Origin: a virus
Length of the DNA stretch: 57,765 nucleotides
Direction: 5' to 3' (one strand)
IMG/VR virus record: IMGVR_UViG_3300047481_002095
Span: 1 to 57,765 of that record
Of the stretch, positions 24,271 through 32,858 are shown in pieces (positions within the stretch are counted from its first letter, which is position 1; each line of letters starts with the position of its first letter). The translations under genes and the position numbers were made by a program. Under the pieces are notes generated by a model, which did no database searches, was not told where the DNA came from, and saw only the letters and a list, made by a program, of their open reading frames with translations.

Positions 24271-25116
24271 ATGAGAGGGAAAATGGTAGCATTTTCATGG
24301 TATGGAGGCAAAACATCGCACTTGAAGTGGTTGTTGCCGATGATTGACGCTACTCCTCACACTTCCTATGTGGAGTCATTTGGCGGGTCAGCGGCGGTTC
24401 TTTTGAACAAAAAACCGAGTCCTGTTGAAATTTACAACGACTTGTACAGTGATGTTGTAAATTTCTTCTCGGTATTGAGAACTAAACGGGAGGAACTGCT
24501 TCCATTATTGGAACTAACTCCGTATAGCCGTGAAGAGTTTGCGGACTCTTGTGAGAACGGCAAAACCGACGACGAGTTAGAATGTGCAAGGAAATTTTTC
24601 ATTCGTGCGAGACAAGTTCGTACTGGTCTTGCCACTACTGCTTCGGCTGGTCGGTGGGCTTATGTGACAAAAGATAGCCGTCGTGGGATGGCGTTGGTCG
24701 TATCTCGGTGGCTAAGTGCCATTGATGGGCTTGAAGACATTTGTGTACGGCTGAGGCAAGTCCAACTGGAAAACTTAGAGGCTGTTGATGTAATCAATCG
24801 TTATGACACAGACGACACGCTTCACTACATTGATCCGCCGTATTTGATGACAACAAGAAGTGGTGGAGTTGGGTATGCCCATGAGTTTAACGAAGAAAAG
24901 CACTTACAACTGCTATCTGTAGTTAAGTTTTTGAAAGGCAAAGTGATTTTGTCGGGTTATTCCAACGAAACATACGATGACACTCTTTCCGGTTGGCAGA
25001 GATATGAAGCAGATGCTAAATTTGCGGCTGCTACTAGGCAGGACGGTAAACCGGCTCTCAGACAGGAAGTTGTTTGGACGAATTACGACTTGAAAGGACT
25101 GCTGTGCTGCAAGTAG
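24271..25116 (+). CDS. dam: Dam-like N6-adenine DNA methyltransferase (D12 class)
   Basis: 281 residues from ATG 24271; ATG 24283 is also possible (AGAGGG just before it). FSWYGGKTSHLKWLLPMI is the SAM-binding start of the alpha class, YVESFGGSAAVLLNK its motif I, and YIDPPYL the DPPY catalytic motif. Family length is usual (about 270-280). Target is probably a short palindrome such as GATC, but this cannot be read from sequence. Codons are GC-richer than the neighbours', as in the 5073-6742 block, suggesting separate acquisition. It directly precedes the tmRNA gene. Confidence 0.9.
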   Translation: MRGKMVAFSWYGGKTSHLKWLLPMIDATPHTSYVESFGGSAAVLLNKKPSPVEIYNDLYSDVVNFFSVLRTKREELLPLLELTPYSREEFADSCENGKTDDELECARKFFIRARQVRTGLATTASAGRWAYVTKDSRRGMALVVSRWLSAIDGLEDICVRLRQVQLENLEAVDVINRYDTDDTLHYIDPPYLMTTRSGGVGYAHEFNEEKHLQLLSVVKFLKGKVILSGYSNETYDDTLSGWQRYEADAKFAAATRQDGKPALRQEVVWTNYDLKGLLCCK

Positions 25117-25201
25117 AGCGTCACCACTATAAAGGCAACGATCAAATCGTCGCCCTCTGTAAGACTCATATTTTTTATAAAAATTAACTAAATAAAATTA
25201 C
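25117..25201 (+). other. Gap between Dam and tmRNA
   Basis: Contains a small imperfect hairpin (GGCAACGAT / ATCGTCGCC, 25134-25154) followed at a distance by a T-run (25171-25178), a weak terminator candidate. The AT-rich end before 25202 should hold the tmRNA promoter, but no clear boxes are visible. Confidence 0.3.
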
Positions 25202-25549
25202 GGGGCCGTATTAGAATTCGATTCGGATATGCGTCTTGGGAGTGGCATGTAGTGGTTGGTCAGATGGCCACTATAAAATCTGACTAAAGCCTTAACTGGC
25301 GAAACTGTTTACGCTTTGGCTGCTTGATTGCGGTCACGAATTTAGGTAGCTCGTCATAGGCGACCGAAAATTCGATGTAAATTATGACTGGTCTTTTGAT
25401 TCTCAACGGTCATAGACGAGACAAAGTTGATAGTGCTGAAATAGGTTTTGTTTGTTGTGCCTATTCAGATGACATTAAACAATAAAATAAACATGTAGAA
25501 GCTCTCTTGATGTTATGCGAAGACGGCGGGGCAGAACCGCCCGGCTCCA
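25202..25549 (+). ncRNA. ssrA: Transfer-messenger RNA (tmRNA)
   Basis: Acceptor arm GGGGCCG (25202-25208) pairs over 7 bp with CGGCTCC (25542-25548), with a G-U at the third pair, the alanine identity mark. The 5' end continues as AGAATTCGATTCGG, like the tmRNA D-arm region. A tag frame GCC...TGA at 25289-25327 reads ALTGETVYALAA, ending in the usual YALAA. Near the 3' end AAACATGTAGAAGC is the conserved segment before the T arm (stem GGCGG/CCGCC). The T loop GGCAGAA departs from the normal TTCRANN, and CCA is not encoded (CTA follows the discriminator). tmRNA rescues stalled ribosomes and tags the product for proteolysis. Confidence 0.93.
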
Positions 25550-25551
25550 CT

Positions 25552-25917
25552 ATGACTATAATTATTTTTTATTTATCATTAATGATCTTGGTTGCAAACC
25601 TTAAATTTTATGGTTATCAGCCAAGATCATTGATGTTTTCTCCAAGAAGTTCAAGATGGCGTAAGGTCAGGAATGCACATCTTCTCAAAAATCCAAATTG
25701 TGCAATTTGTGGTTCTGATGAAAATTTAACTGTTCATCACTTAAAAAGTTTTAGTCAATATCCAGAACTTGAATTGAGTGTTGATAATTTAATTACTTTG
25801 TGCGAAAATAAAAACTTAAATTGTCATTTTGTGTTTGGTCATCACATGAGATGGACAAATCTCAATGATACTCTTTTAAGTGATATTGAAAAAATCAAGC
25901 ATTATGTAAAAGGTTGA
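25552..25917 (+). CDS. HNH endonuclease
   Basis: 121 residues if started at ATG 25552, which lies 2 nt past the tmRNA 3' end; an upstream start would lie inside the RNA. An internal ATG at 25633 (MFSPRSSRW) is another option. The N-terminal 20 residues are hydrophobic. The core is SSRWRKVRNAHLLKNPNCAICG, then LTVHHLKSF, LITLCE, and HFVFGHH, as in phage and Gram-negative HNH nucleases. It sits directly behind a tmRNA, a place often used by mobile elements. Confidence 0.7.
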   Translation: MTIIIFYLSLMILVANLKFYGYQPRSLMFSPRSSRWRKVRNAHLLKNPNCAICGSDENLTVHHLKSFSQYPELELSVDNLITLCENKNLNCHFVFGHHMRWTNLNDTLLSDIEKIKHYVKG

Positions 25918-25919
25918 AA

Positions 25920-26789
25920 ATGCCAAATACAAAAATCATATCTGGCGATTGTGTTAAAAAAATTAAAGAATTACCTGAAAATTCTGTAAATTGTTGTATT
26001 ACAAGTCCTCCATATTTTAGTTTGCGTGATTATGGGATTGAAGGACAGATAGGATTAGAAGAATTTCCAGAACAGTATATTCCCAAGATAGTGGAGGTTT
26101 TTTCAGAAGTTAAAAGAGTTTTGCGTAAAGATGGAACTCTTTGGCTTAATTTGGGAGACAGTTGGTGGAATAATTATGGTGGCGGATCAGTAACTATGAA
26201 AACTGGTAATGCGGAAGCAGTATCAATTCGTGGTAGGTGCAACAGGCCAAAACATAGTTATCTTAAATTAAAGGATTTGATAGGAATACCATGGATGGTT
26301 GCCTTTGCTCTTCAAAAAGATGGATGGTATTTAAGGCAGGAAATAATATGGAGTAAGCCAAATGCTTGTCCAGAAAGTGTTTTTGATCGCTGTACAAAGT
26401 CACATGAAACTATATTTTTGTTGAGCAAATCACCAAAATATTATTTTGATGCTCAGGCTATAGCAGAGCCATCTGTAACAACAGCCAATAAACCAGATGG
26501 TGAAAAAACTAAAAGAAATAAAAGATCAGTTTGGACAATACCTGTTGCAAGATTGAAGGAAGCTCACTTTGCAACATTCCCAATTGAATTAATTGAGCCT
26601 TGTGTTTTGGCGGGATGTCCAGAAAATGGAGTAATACTTGATCCTTTTGGGGGAGCAGGAACTACTGCCCTTGTTGCAAATCAGCACAACAGGAATGCGA
26701 TTTTATGTGAGATAAATGCAGAATACATTGAAATAGCTAGAAAAAGACTTTCCAAAACTTTATTTGCCCAAGATATTGAAATAATTTGA
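25920..26789 (+). CDS. Beta-class DNA methyltransferase (N4-C or N6-A)
   Basis: 289 residues from ATG 25920 (AAAGGT before it). ISGDCVKKIKELPENSVN, then CITSPPYFSLRDYG (motif IV), LRKDGTLWLNLGDSW, and at the end DPFGGAGTTALVANQHNR (motif I). The order catalytic-then-SAM motif is the beta class, like DpnA or phage solitary methylases. S/T-S-P-P-Y is more often found in N4-cytosine enzymes, so m4C is plausible. It is coupled to the HNH gene. Confidence 0.9.
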   Translation: MPNTKIISGDCVKKIKELPENSVNCCITSPPYFSLRDYGIEGQIGLEEFPEQYIPKIVEVFSEVKRVLRKDGTLWLNLGDSWWNNYGGGSVTMKTGNAEAVSIRGRCNRPKHSYLKLKDLIGIPWMVAFALQKDGWYLRQEIIWSKPNACPESVFDRCTKSHETIFLLSKSPKYYFDAQAIAEPSVTTANKPDGEKTKRNKRSVWTIPVARLKEAHFATFPIELIEPCVLAGCPENGVILDPFGGAGTTALVANQHNRNAILCEINAEYIEIARKRLSKTLFAQDIEII

Positions 26790-26814
26790 CTAAAAGAGCA
26801 AAATTATTTACAAT
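26786..26814 (+). promoter_or_regulatory. Sigma70-like promoter overlapping a stop codon
   Basis: TTGACT at 26786-26791, 17-nt spacer, TACAAT at 26809-26814. The TGA inside the -35 box is the stop codon of the methylase gene. Confidence 0.6.
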
Positions 26815-26835
26815 GAAATACACAAGGGCATAAGC

Positions 26836-28053
26836 ATGAAAATTTCCATATTTACACCAACTCACAACACCAAGTATTTGCAAAGGCTTTATCAAACAAT
26901 AAAAAAACAAAGTTATCAGAATTGGGAATGGATTATTTGTCCAAATAATGGTGCTGTTGTTGATATAAAGGACGATCCAAGAGTTGTTGTTTATCCATGT
27001 TCTGGCTCAACAAATATTGGATATTTGAAAAAGTTTGCTTGTTCAAAGGCAATTGGCGAAGTTGTAATTGAAGTTGATCATGATGACGAACTTTTTTCAA
27101 ATGCATTAGAGGAGTGTGCCAAGGCATTTGAAGACCCAACAGTAGACTTTGCCTTTTCAAATTGCTGCGATGTAACAGAAGGATATCAGCCTAGATTTTT
27201 TAATGAAAAGTTTGGATGGGTAAATAGGCCATGTGTGTATGAAGGCAAGCAATTAGTTGAAATGGTTGCATTTCCTCCTGATCCAGCAAGTGTAAGTAAA
27301 ATTTGGTATGCTCCGAATCATTTCAGAGCTTGGAGAAAGTCATTTTATGAACGCATAGGTGGCCATGACGAAAGCATGGATATCTTGGATGACCAAGATA
27401 TTATGTGTAGAACTTATATTCATGGCAAAATGCATCACATAGACAAGCCTCTTTATGTTTATCACTTGCATCCAGAAAATACTTGCTATGGTGAAAAGAA
27501 TGGCAAAATACAAGAATTGTGTGTTGAACTTCATGACAAATATATTTATAAGTTGGTTGACAAGTGGTGTAATATAAACAAATTGAGGAAGATTGACCTT
27601 TGTGGCGGTTTTGACAAGCCATTTGGATATGAAAGCATTGATTTGGCAAATGCGGATATAATTGCAAATCTTAATGATAGATGGCCATTTGAGGATGGAA
27701 GTGTTGGTGTTTTCAGGGCGCATGATGCGCTTGAGCATCTCAAAGACCCAATTCATGTTATGAAAGAGGCCTATAGGTGTCTTGCTCCAAATGGTTGGTT
27801 TTTGACTCAAACTCCTAGCACAGATGGAAGAGGAGCATTCCAAGACCCAACTCATATTTCATTCTGGAACAGTAATAGTTTTTGGTATTACACAAAAGAA
27901 CAAGCAAGATATATCGGCACTCCTGTTAAGTTTCAGTTAAACAGGATCAAGAATTTTTATCCAACTGAATGGCATAAGTTTCATCAAATTGTTTATGTAA
28001 AGGCTGATTTGTTGAAGCCTTCTGGTCGTGTTGCTGGTGGAATGGAAATCTGA
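26836..28053 (+). CDS. GT2 glycosyltransferase fused to SAM-dependent methyltransferase
   Basis: 405 residues. Residues 1-225 are a GT-A fold family 2 transferase: ISIFTPTHN, QSYQNWEWIICPN, EVDHDDEL (D-x-D), and DILDDQDIMCR. From about 250 a class I methyltransferase follows: LRKIDLCGG, SIDLANADIIANL, WPFEDGSVGVFRAHDALEHL. The fusion suggests a sugar that is transferred and then methylated, on a glycan or on phage components. The start ATG has AGGG 9 nt upstream and its own promoter. Confidence 0.85.
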   Translation: MKISIFTPTHNTKYLQRLYQTIKKQSYQNWEWIICPNNGAVVDIKDDPRVVVYPCSGSTNIGYLKKFACSKAIGEVVIEVDHDDELFSNALEECAKAFEDPTVDFAFSNCCDVTEGYQPRFFNEKFGWVNRPCVYEGKQLVEMVAFPPDPASVSKIWYAPNHFRAWRKSFYERIGGHDESMDILDDQDIMCRTYIHGKMHHIDKPLYVYHLHPENTCYGEKNGKIQELCVELHDKYIYKLVDKWCNINKLRKIDLCGGFDKPFGYESIDLANADIIANLNDRWPFEDGSVGVFRAHDALEHLKDPIHVMKEAYRCLAPNGWFLTQTPSTDGRGAFQDPTHISFWNSNSFWYYTKEQARYIGTPVKFQLNRIKNFYPTEWHKFHQIVYVKADLLKPSGRVAGGMEI

Positions 28054-28060
28054 GGCAATG

Positions 28061-29044
28061 ATGCAAAACAATAAAAAATTAGATGATTACTTAAAAACCA
28101 CAAAATTGAATCCAAAATCATACAAGAATTTATTTGAATTCGATTCTGATGAATTGGATGAGTATAGTGACAAGAGATTAACTGCATATAGTCAATGGTC
28201 TACATCTGATAATATACACTTTTTTCCAACTGCAAGAACAATTGATAGGCTAATGCCGGGAACATACGATATTAAGAGCAGTCAAAATCACGGCATTTAC
28301 TTTGAAAAGATACCAGTTATAACAAAAGGAATACTTAGGTTTCCAGAAACGAATTCAGATAAAATTGTTCTTGAAATACAAAAGTTTTGGGAAAGAGAAA
28401 ATATATTCAAGGAATACAATTTGACTCATAAGCGTGGGGTTATGTTGTTTGGGCCTCCCGGCTCAGGTAAAAGTTCAACAATAGCATTGGTGATGAAAGA
28501 TGTAATCGAAAGAGGAGGTTTGGTAATCAATTTTGTGAACCCATCTTTGTTTTTGGCTGGAATTAGAAAGTTAAGGGAAATTCAAAAAGAAACTCCTATT
28601 GTTGTTTTGATGGAAGATATTGATTCTATTATTCAAACAACTTCTGAAAGTGAAGTTCTTAATGTTCTTGATGGTGTTAATCAAATAGAAAAAGTTGTAT
28701 TTCTGGCTACTACCAATTATCCAGAAAGGCTTGGAGACAGGATTATCAATCGCCCTAGTCGTTTTGACAAAAGGTTCAAGATAGGACACCCAAATGAAGA
28801 AAGTCGCCGTTTATACTTGGATTTCATCATAGGTGGACAAGAAAAGATAGAAAATCTTGGTATTGATATTGACACTTGGGTCAAGGATACCGATAACTTT
28901 TCAATTGCACACTTGAAGGAATTGTTTATTGCAGTTGTAATACTTGGAGACAAGTATGAGGACGCAATTGAAACATTGACAAGTATGCGTGAAGAGAACT
29001 TGTCGTCAAGTGATGATGACAATAAGAGAAAGATGGGATTCTAA
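28061..29044 (+). CDS. AAA+ ATPase (BCS1-like)
   Basis: 327 residues from ATG 28061 (GAGG 5 nt upstream; ATG 28058 is adjacent). Walker A FGPPGSGKSS, Walker B VVLMEDID, sensor LATTNYPERL, and an arginine-finger stretch NRPSRFDKRFKIG. The arrangement resembles the Bcs1/FtsH-type classical clade. The N-terminal 100 residues may bind substrate. The C-terminal tail is acidic. The last base of its TAA is the first base of the next ATG. Confidence 0.85.
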   Translation: MQNNKKLDDYLKTTKLNPKSYKNLFEFDSDELDEYSDKRLTAYSQWSTSDNIHFFPTARTIDRLMPGTYDIKSSQNHGIYFEKIPVITKGILRFPETNSDKIVLEIQKFWERENIFKEYNLTHKRGVMLFGPPGSGKSSTIALVMKDVIERGGLVINFVNPSLFLAGIRKLREIQKETPIVVLMEDIDSIIQTTSESEVLNVLDGVNQIEKVVFLATTNYPERLGDRIINRPSRFDKRFKIGHPNEESRRLYLDFIIGGQEKIENLGIDIDTWVKDTDNFSIAHLKELFIAVVILGDKYEDAIETLTSMREENLSSSDDDNKRKMGF

Positions 29045-29565
29045 TGGAAAAAATTCTTCTTTCAACTGAGTTTATTGTGGTTCTTGACACTAATTCTCCT
29101 TCTTTTGAATTTGCAGAAGATTTGTGTGCTTATTGCACAGGATTTGAATCGGAAAATACAAAAGATAGTTGTATGATGCAGAAATACTACGAATCTTTAT
29201 CAATCAACTGTGGTTTACTTGATCCTGAAAAAGTAAAATATAATATTTTCTCTGGTTATGTTACTGACAAAATGAATCAAGATGGAAACTATTCACCATG
29301 TACTGTTTGGTTAAATAAAAAGTATGGATGCAATACTGATGGAGAATATGCAGAATTAACAGAAAACAATTATGAAGACTTTTCCATGCCAGCACCCTTT
29401 AGCGTTGGAATTTACTTTGAATTAGAACCATCAGATAATCACATTAGACTTCTAAGAGAAAGAGCTATCAAATTTTTTAGTGAGGAATGGAAAACTCCAG
29501 TTCAGTTGGAGGGCATAAGGCTCATCACTAAAACCCTTTATGGCCAAGAAAAAAATCTTGATTGA
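29044..29565 (+). CDS. Unknown protein
   Basis: 173 residues, translationally coupled to the AAA+ gene (TAATG). Mixed alpha/beta composition with several Cys (LCAYCTGFE). No family recognised. The TGA stop lies inside the -35 box of the next promoter. Confidence 0.7.
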   Translation: MEKILLSTEFIVVLDTNSPSFEFAEDLCAYCTGFESENTKDSCMMQKYYESLSINCGLLDPEKVKYNIFSGYVTDKMNQDGNYSPCTVWLNKKYGCNTDGEYAELTENNYEDFSMPAPFSVGIYFELEPSDNHIRLLRERAIKFFSEEWKTPVQLEGIRLITKTLYGQEKNLD

Positions 29566-29590
29566 TTGACTTCTCAAATTTTGCTATAAA
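29562..29590 (+). promoter_or_regulatory. Sigma70-like promoter for the polymerase C-terminal gene
   Basis: TTGATT at 29562-29567, 17-nt spacer, TATAAA at 29585-29590. The -35 box contains the stop codon (29563-29565) of the gene before. Confidence 0.5.
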
Positions 29591-29622
29591 AGTCAGATGC
29601 CAAAAACCTTGGATTTGACTTT

Positions 29623-32349
29623 ATGACAGTACAAAAATTTTTGAGTATTTGTGAACAGTCCCTTAAAAGCAAGGGCTTGCATGAAAATCAATCTTATCAA
29701 AAAAGATTGAAGTGGGAAACAGAAGAAATAATTGCCAAAGAAAAGCATCTATATTTCCTTGATTTATATGATAGGAAAGTCAAGTATTCTCACAATCAAA
29801 ACAATTTGCTGGTTTGTTGGTTGATGGGCATAGTTCCCGACCATGACATCAACAAGGAACCAGCTAACTTATTCACAGGCGATTTGCCTGATGTTGATAT
29901 TGATTATATTCCTGTTGTTCGTGACTACTTGAAAAATGAGTGGGCACCTAAAACATTTGGAGAGGAATATGTTTGCAACATTGGCAACTATACAACATTT
30001 GGAATAAAGTCTGCATTGATTGATATGGCAAGAGTTCACGATGAGGATCGTGATGAGGTAATGGCAATCACTAAAAATCTAGATGCAAAGGATGATGAGG
30101 GAAATCCAATCACATGGGACGCAGCACTTAGGCTTGATCCTGAATTCAAGGCATATGTTGAAAAGTATCCTGCTGTTGCAGAAGCCACCAAGAAACTTAT
30201 CAATAGAAACAGAGGAATGGGAGTTCATGCTGGTGGATTGATTGTATCAAGGATTCCTCTTCATGATCTTGTTCCTCTCACAAAAAGAAAAGATAATCCT
30301 CAGGCAAGTGCATGGGTAGAAGGTTTGCATGGACAAGACTTGCAGCCTGTTGGACTTGTTAAATTCGATCTTCTTGTTGTATCGAACTTGTTGCAAATAG
30401 CTCGTTGTTGCGAGATGATCAAAAAGCGTCATGGTCTAGAAAACATTTGTGGCAAAAAAGGAGAACCTGATTGGTCTGATGTTGATGCTTGGAGAAATGA
30501 TCCAAAATCATTGGAAATGGCAAATAATGCAGACTTGAAGTGCATATTCCAATTTGATTCAGAAGGAATTCGTGGATTGGTAAGATCGGGAGGTGTGGAC
30601 AGATTTGAGGACTTGGTTGCTTTTGCGGCGATTTGGAGGCCCGGTTGCTTAAAAGTGTCAATGGATAAGAGGTATGTTGAAAGAAAAAGAGGTCGTGAAA
30701 AGTTTGAAATTCATCCCCTGATAAAACCTGTTCTCGAAAAAACATATGGAGTTATGATTTATCAAGAACAAATTATGCAAATATTAAATCTTGTAGGAAA
30801 TATTCCTCTCAAAGATTGCGAGGCAGTTAGAAAGGCCATTAGCAAAAAGAAATTAGACGCAATTGTCAAGTATAAGGATATGTTCATAGAAAATGGCCAA
30901 AAGAATTTGCAATACACTAAAGAACAGATGGAAGAGTTTTTTAATCAAATACTTTCGTGGTCAGAGTATGGATTTAACGCTGCACATGCAACTGCTTATA
31001 GTTACATATCAGCTTATCTTTTATATTTGAAAGCTCATTATCCATCTGAATTTTATGCAAGCATACTTTCATGTGAAACTGTAACAGAAAAAATTAAAGA
31101 CATTAAGATGGAAGCTAGGATACATGGCATTGATATGCATCGCTTGGATATCAACAAGTCTAAGGAAAATTTTGAGTTGGTGAGAGAAACCATATATTAT
31201 GGTTTTTCAAATGTTAAAGGAATAGGAGAGGGGCCTGCCAAAAAAATTGTTTCAGGACAGCCATATTCATCTTTTGAGGACTTTCTTTTTAGGTGTGGCA
31301 CAGATGCAGCAGTATTAAAACCACTTTTGGGACTTCGCTGTTTTAGGGATCGTGATCCTGTTACTCTTTGGAAATTTGCTGAATATTTCAAAGATAGTCT
31401 CAAGAAAAACACAGACAGAAAAAAGAGATATGACAATTCAATGGAAAGTTATGATTTAGAGTTAGAGGAATTGCTTCCTAATTGTGGCTTCAAATTGCAA
31501 GACCTTTCTGGAGATAGTCCATTTGATAGCGATCAATTCAAATCAAAGTATGACAAAGACGAAGAAATCGAAATAGTTAAAGAATATGAATGTGAAAAGT
31601 CAGAGGGATATGGCAGAATCGAAATGGTATCAGTACCAGTTGTGGAAGGAGAAGTTTTTATTGAAAAGGAAATGATGAGATATTATAAAAAAGTCACAAC
31701 CAAAAAAGTATGGAATAAATGGAAAGAACTCAAGAAGTTGTGGATAAAGAGAACTAGGACAATACAAAAGTTTTCGCAATTTGTTGAAAAGGAAATGCCA
31801 AGATTAACTGAATTTGATCCTGACAAGTATGAAATATCAAAAGAACTTGAAAAGGAATTTAAGAACCCGATAGTTTGTGAAGAAAAGTATTATGGATTTG
31901 CATGGATACATGAGTTGGAAAGAAGTCCTGATTATAAAGGAAATATGACATTTGAATCACTTAGACATTCAGATGGAGTTGTAAGTCCTGTTGAGGTCAG
32001 GGTTTTGAAAGTTGAAAAGAAAACAAGTAAAAAGGGGTCAAGTTATTATCAGGTTTTAGCAGAAGATGTGACTGGACAACAAAATAAAATTAATTTATGG
32101 TCTGATGATTATGAAAGATTTGGTAGAGAATTTGTAAAAGGTAACTTACTTAGATTAAGACTCCAGCCTCCTTCTGGAGGTTTTCCAACATTCTTGTTAG
32201 AGTCAAACTCTGGTATTGGAAGAATGCGATATCAAAAGAAATATCGTGATAAAGAGGATGATCCAAGAGTTTTTGTCATGGCTTTTGGCAAAAAAGAAGA
32301 AGAGAAGTTCATGACAGAACAAGAAGTTTTAGATTCTTTCAAATTATAG
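29623..32349 (+). CDS. dnaE: DNA polymerase III alpha, C-terminal part (catalytic palm, fingers, HhH, OB)
   Basis: 908 residues. GDLPDVDIDY carries the two catalytic Asp residues of C-family polymerases. After it come NIGNYTTFGIKSAL, NRGMGVHAGGLIVS, FQFDSEGIRG, GVMIYQEQIMQI and FNAAHATAYSYISA, all standard DnaE blocks. GFSNVKGIGEGPAKKIV is the HhH region, and VEVRVLKVEKKTSKKGSSYY an OB fold. Residues 20-85 (QKRLKWETEE...YFL..., LLVCWLMGI) look like a degenerate copy of the palm segment that is intact in the N-terminal gene at 19916. The two halves lie 8.3 kb apart. No intein halves are seen, so I expect non-covalent assembly. Confidence 0.92.
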   Translation: MTVQKFLSICEQSLKSKGLHENQSYQKRLKWETEEIIAKEKHLYFLDLYDRKVKYSHNQNNLLVCWLMGIVPDHDINKEPANLFTGDLPDVDIDYIPVVRDYLKNEWAPKTFGEEYVCNIGNYTTFGIKSALIDMARVHDEDRDEVMAITKNLDAKDDEGNPITWDAALRLDPEFKAYVEKYPAVAEATKKLINRNRGMGVHAGGLIVSRIPLHDLVPLTKRKDNPQASAWVEGLHGQDLQPVGLVKFDLLVVSNLLQIARCCEMIKKRHGLENICGKKGEPDWSDVDAWRNDPKSLEMANNADLKCIFQFDSEGIRGLVRSGGVDRFEDLVAFAAIWRPGCLKVSMDKRYVERKRGREKFEIHPLIKPVLEKTYGVMIYQEQIMQILNLVGNIPLKDCEAVRKAISKKKLDAIVKYKDMFIENGQKNLQYTKEQMEEFFNQILSWSEYGFNAAHATAYSYISAYLLYLKAHYPSEFYASILSCETVTEKIKDIKMEARIHGIDMHRLDINKSKENFELVRETIYYGFSNVKGIGEGPAKKIVSGQPYSSFEDFLFRCGTDAAVLKPLLGLRCFRDRDPVTLWKFAEYFKDSLKKNTDRKKRYDNSMESYDLELEELLPNCGFKLQDLSGDSPFDSDQFKSKYDKDEEIEIVKEYECEKSEGYGRIEMVSVPVVEGEVFIEKEMMRYYKKVTTKKVWNKWKELKKLWIKRTRTIQKFSQFVEKEMPRLTEFDPDKYEISKELEKEFKNPIVCEEKYYGFAWIHELERSPDYKGNMTFESLRHSDGVVSPVEVRVLKVEKKTSKKGSSYYQVLAEDVTGQQNKINLWSDDYERFGREFVKGNLLRLRLQPPSGGFPTFLLESNSGIGRMRYQKKYRDKEDDPRVFVMAFGKKEEEKFMTEQEVLDSFKL

Positions 32350-32357
32350 GAATAAAA

Positions 32358-32858
32358 ATGGATAATGATTTTGTAATTGATTCAACTAATTTTGAAAAAT
32401 ACTTTAGGGATTGTCGTATAAGTCGCCCTGAAAGAGGCGATGTAATGGCGAGGTATTCTGCCATAGCTGAGTTTGTTGATGGAAAGATGAAACAGGATAT
32501 TATACATTTGTTGACCAATCATGATAACAAGGCAATAGCAGCAACAAATGTAATGAGAAAGTTGGGCTGTGCCACAGAAAGTGAAGCAATAAGAATATGC
32601 AAGGAAGTAACAGAAGATTTGGCAAATGGAATGACTGAAAAGGAAGTAGAGGAAAAAGCTTACAGATATAAGATGGAAATATTTTATTATGTGAAGAAAG
32701 AGTATGTTCCAGAAAATGATCCTCATTGGACAATAATCAGTATTACAAATTTAGACAAATTTTTGGATAGTACAAATCAATTGGTATCAATTAAAAGCAA
32801 GATTATTGAACAGGAGTGTTCAAGTGAAGACAAAAAAGTGCAAGAAGCAAGCGTATGA
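32358..32858 (+). CDS. Unknown protein downstream of dnaE
   Basis: 166 residues, mostly helical and charged, with RISRPERGDVMARYSAIAEF near the start. AGGAATAAAA gives a Shine-Dalgarno. No family recognised. It probably belongs to the replication unit by position. The next gene starts inside its 3' end. Confidence 0.7.
   Translation: MDNDFVIDSTNFEKYFRDCRISRPERGDVMARYSAIAEFVDGKMKQDIIHLLTNHDNKAIAATNVMRKLGCATESEAIRICKEVTEDLANGMTEKEVEEKAYRYKMEIFYYVKKEYVPENDPHWTIISITNLDKFLDSTNQLVSIKSKIIEQECSSEDKKVQEASV

Noticed and set aside
19916-32349. Trans-splicing split intein joining the DnaE halves, as in cyanobacteria
   Set aside because: Neither the end of the N gene nor the start of the C gene shows Cys1, block B or a His-Asn end.
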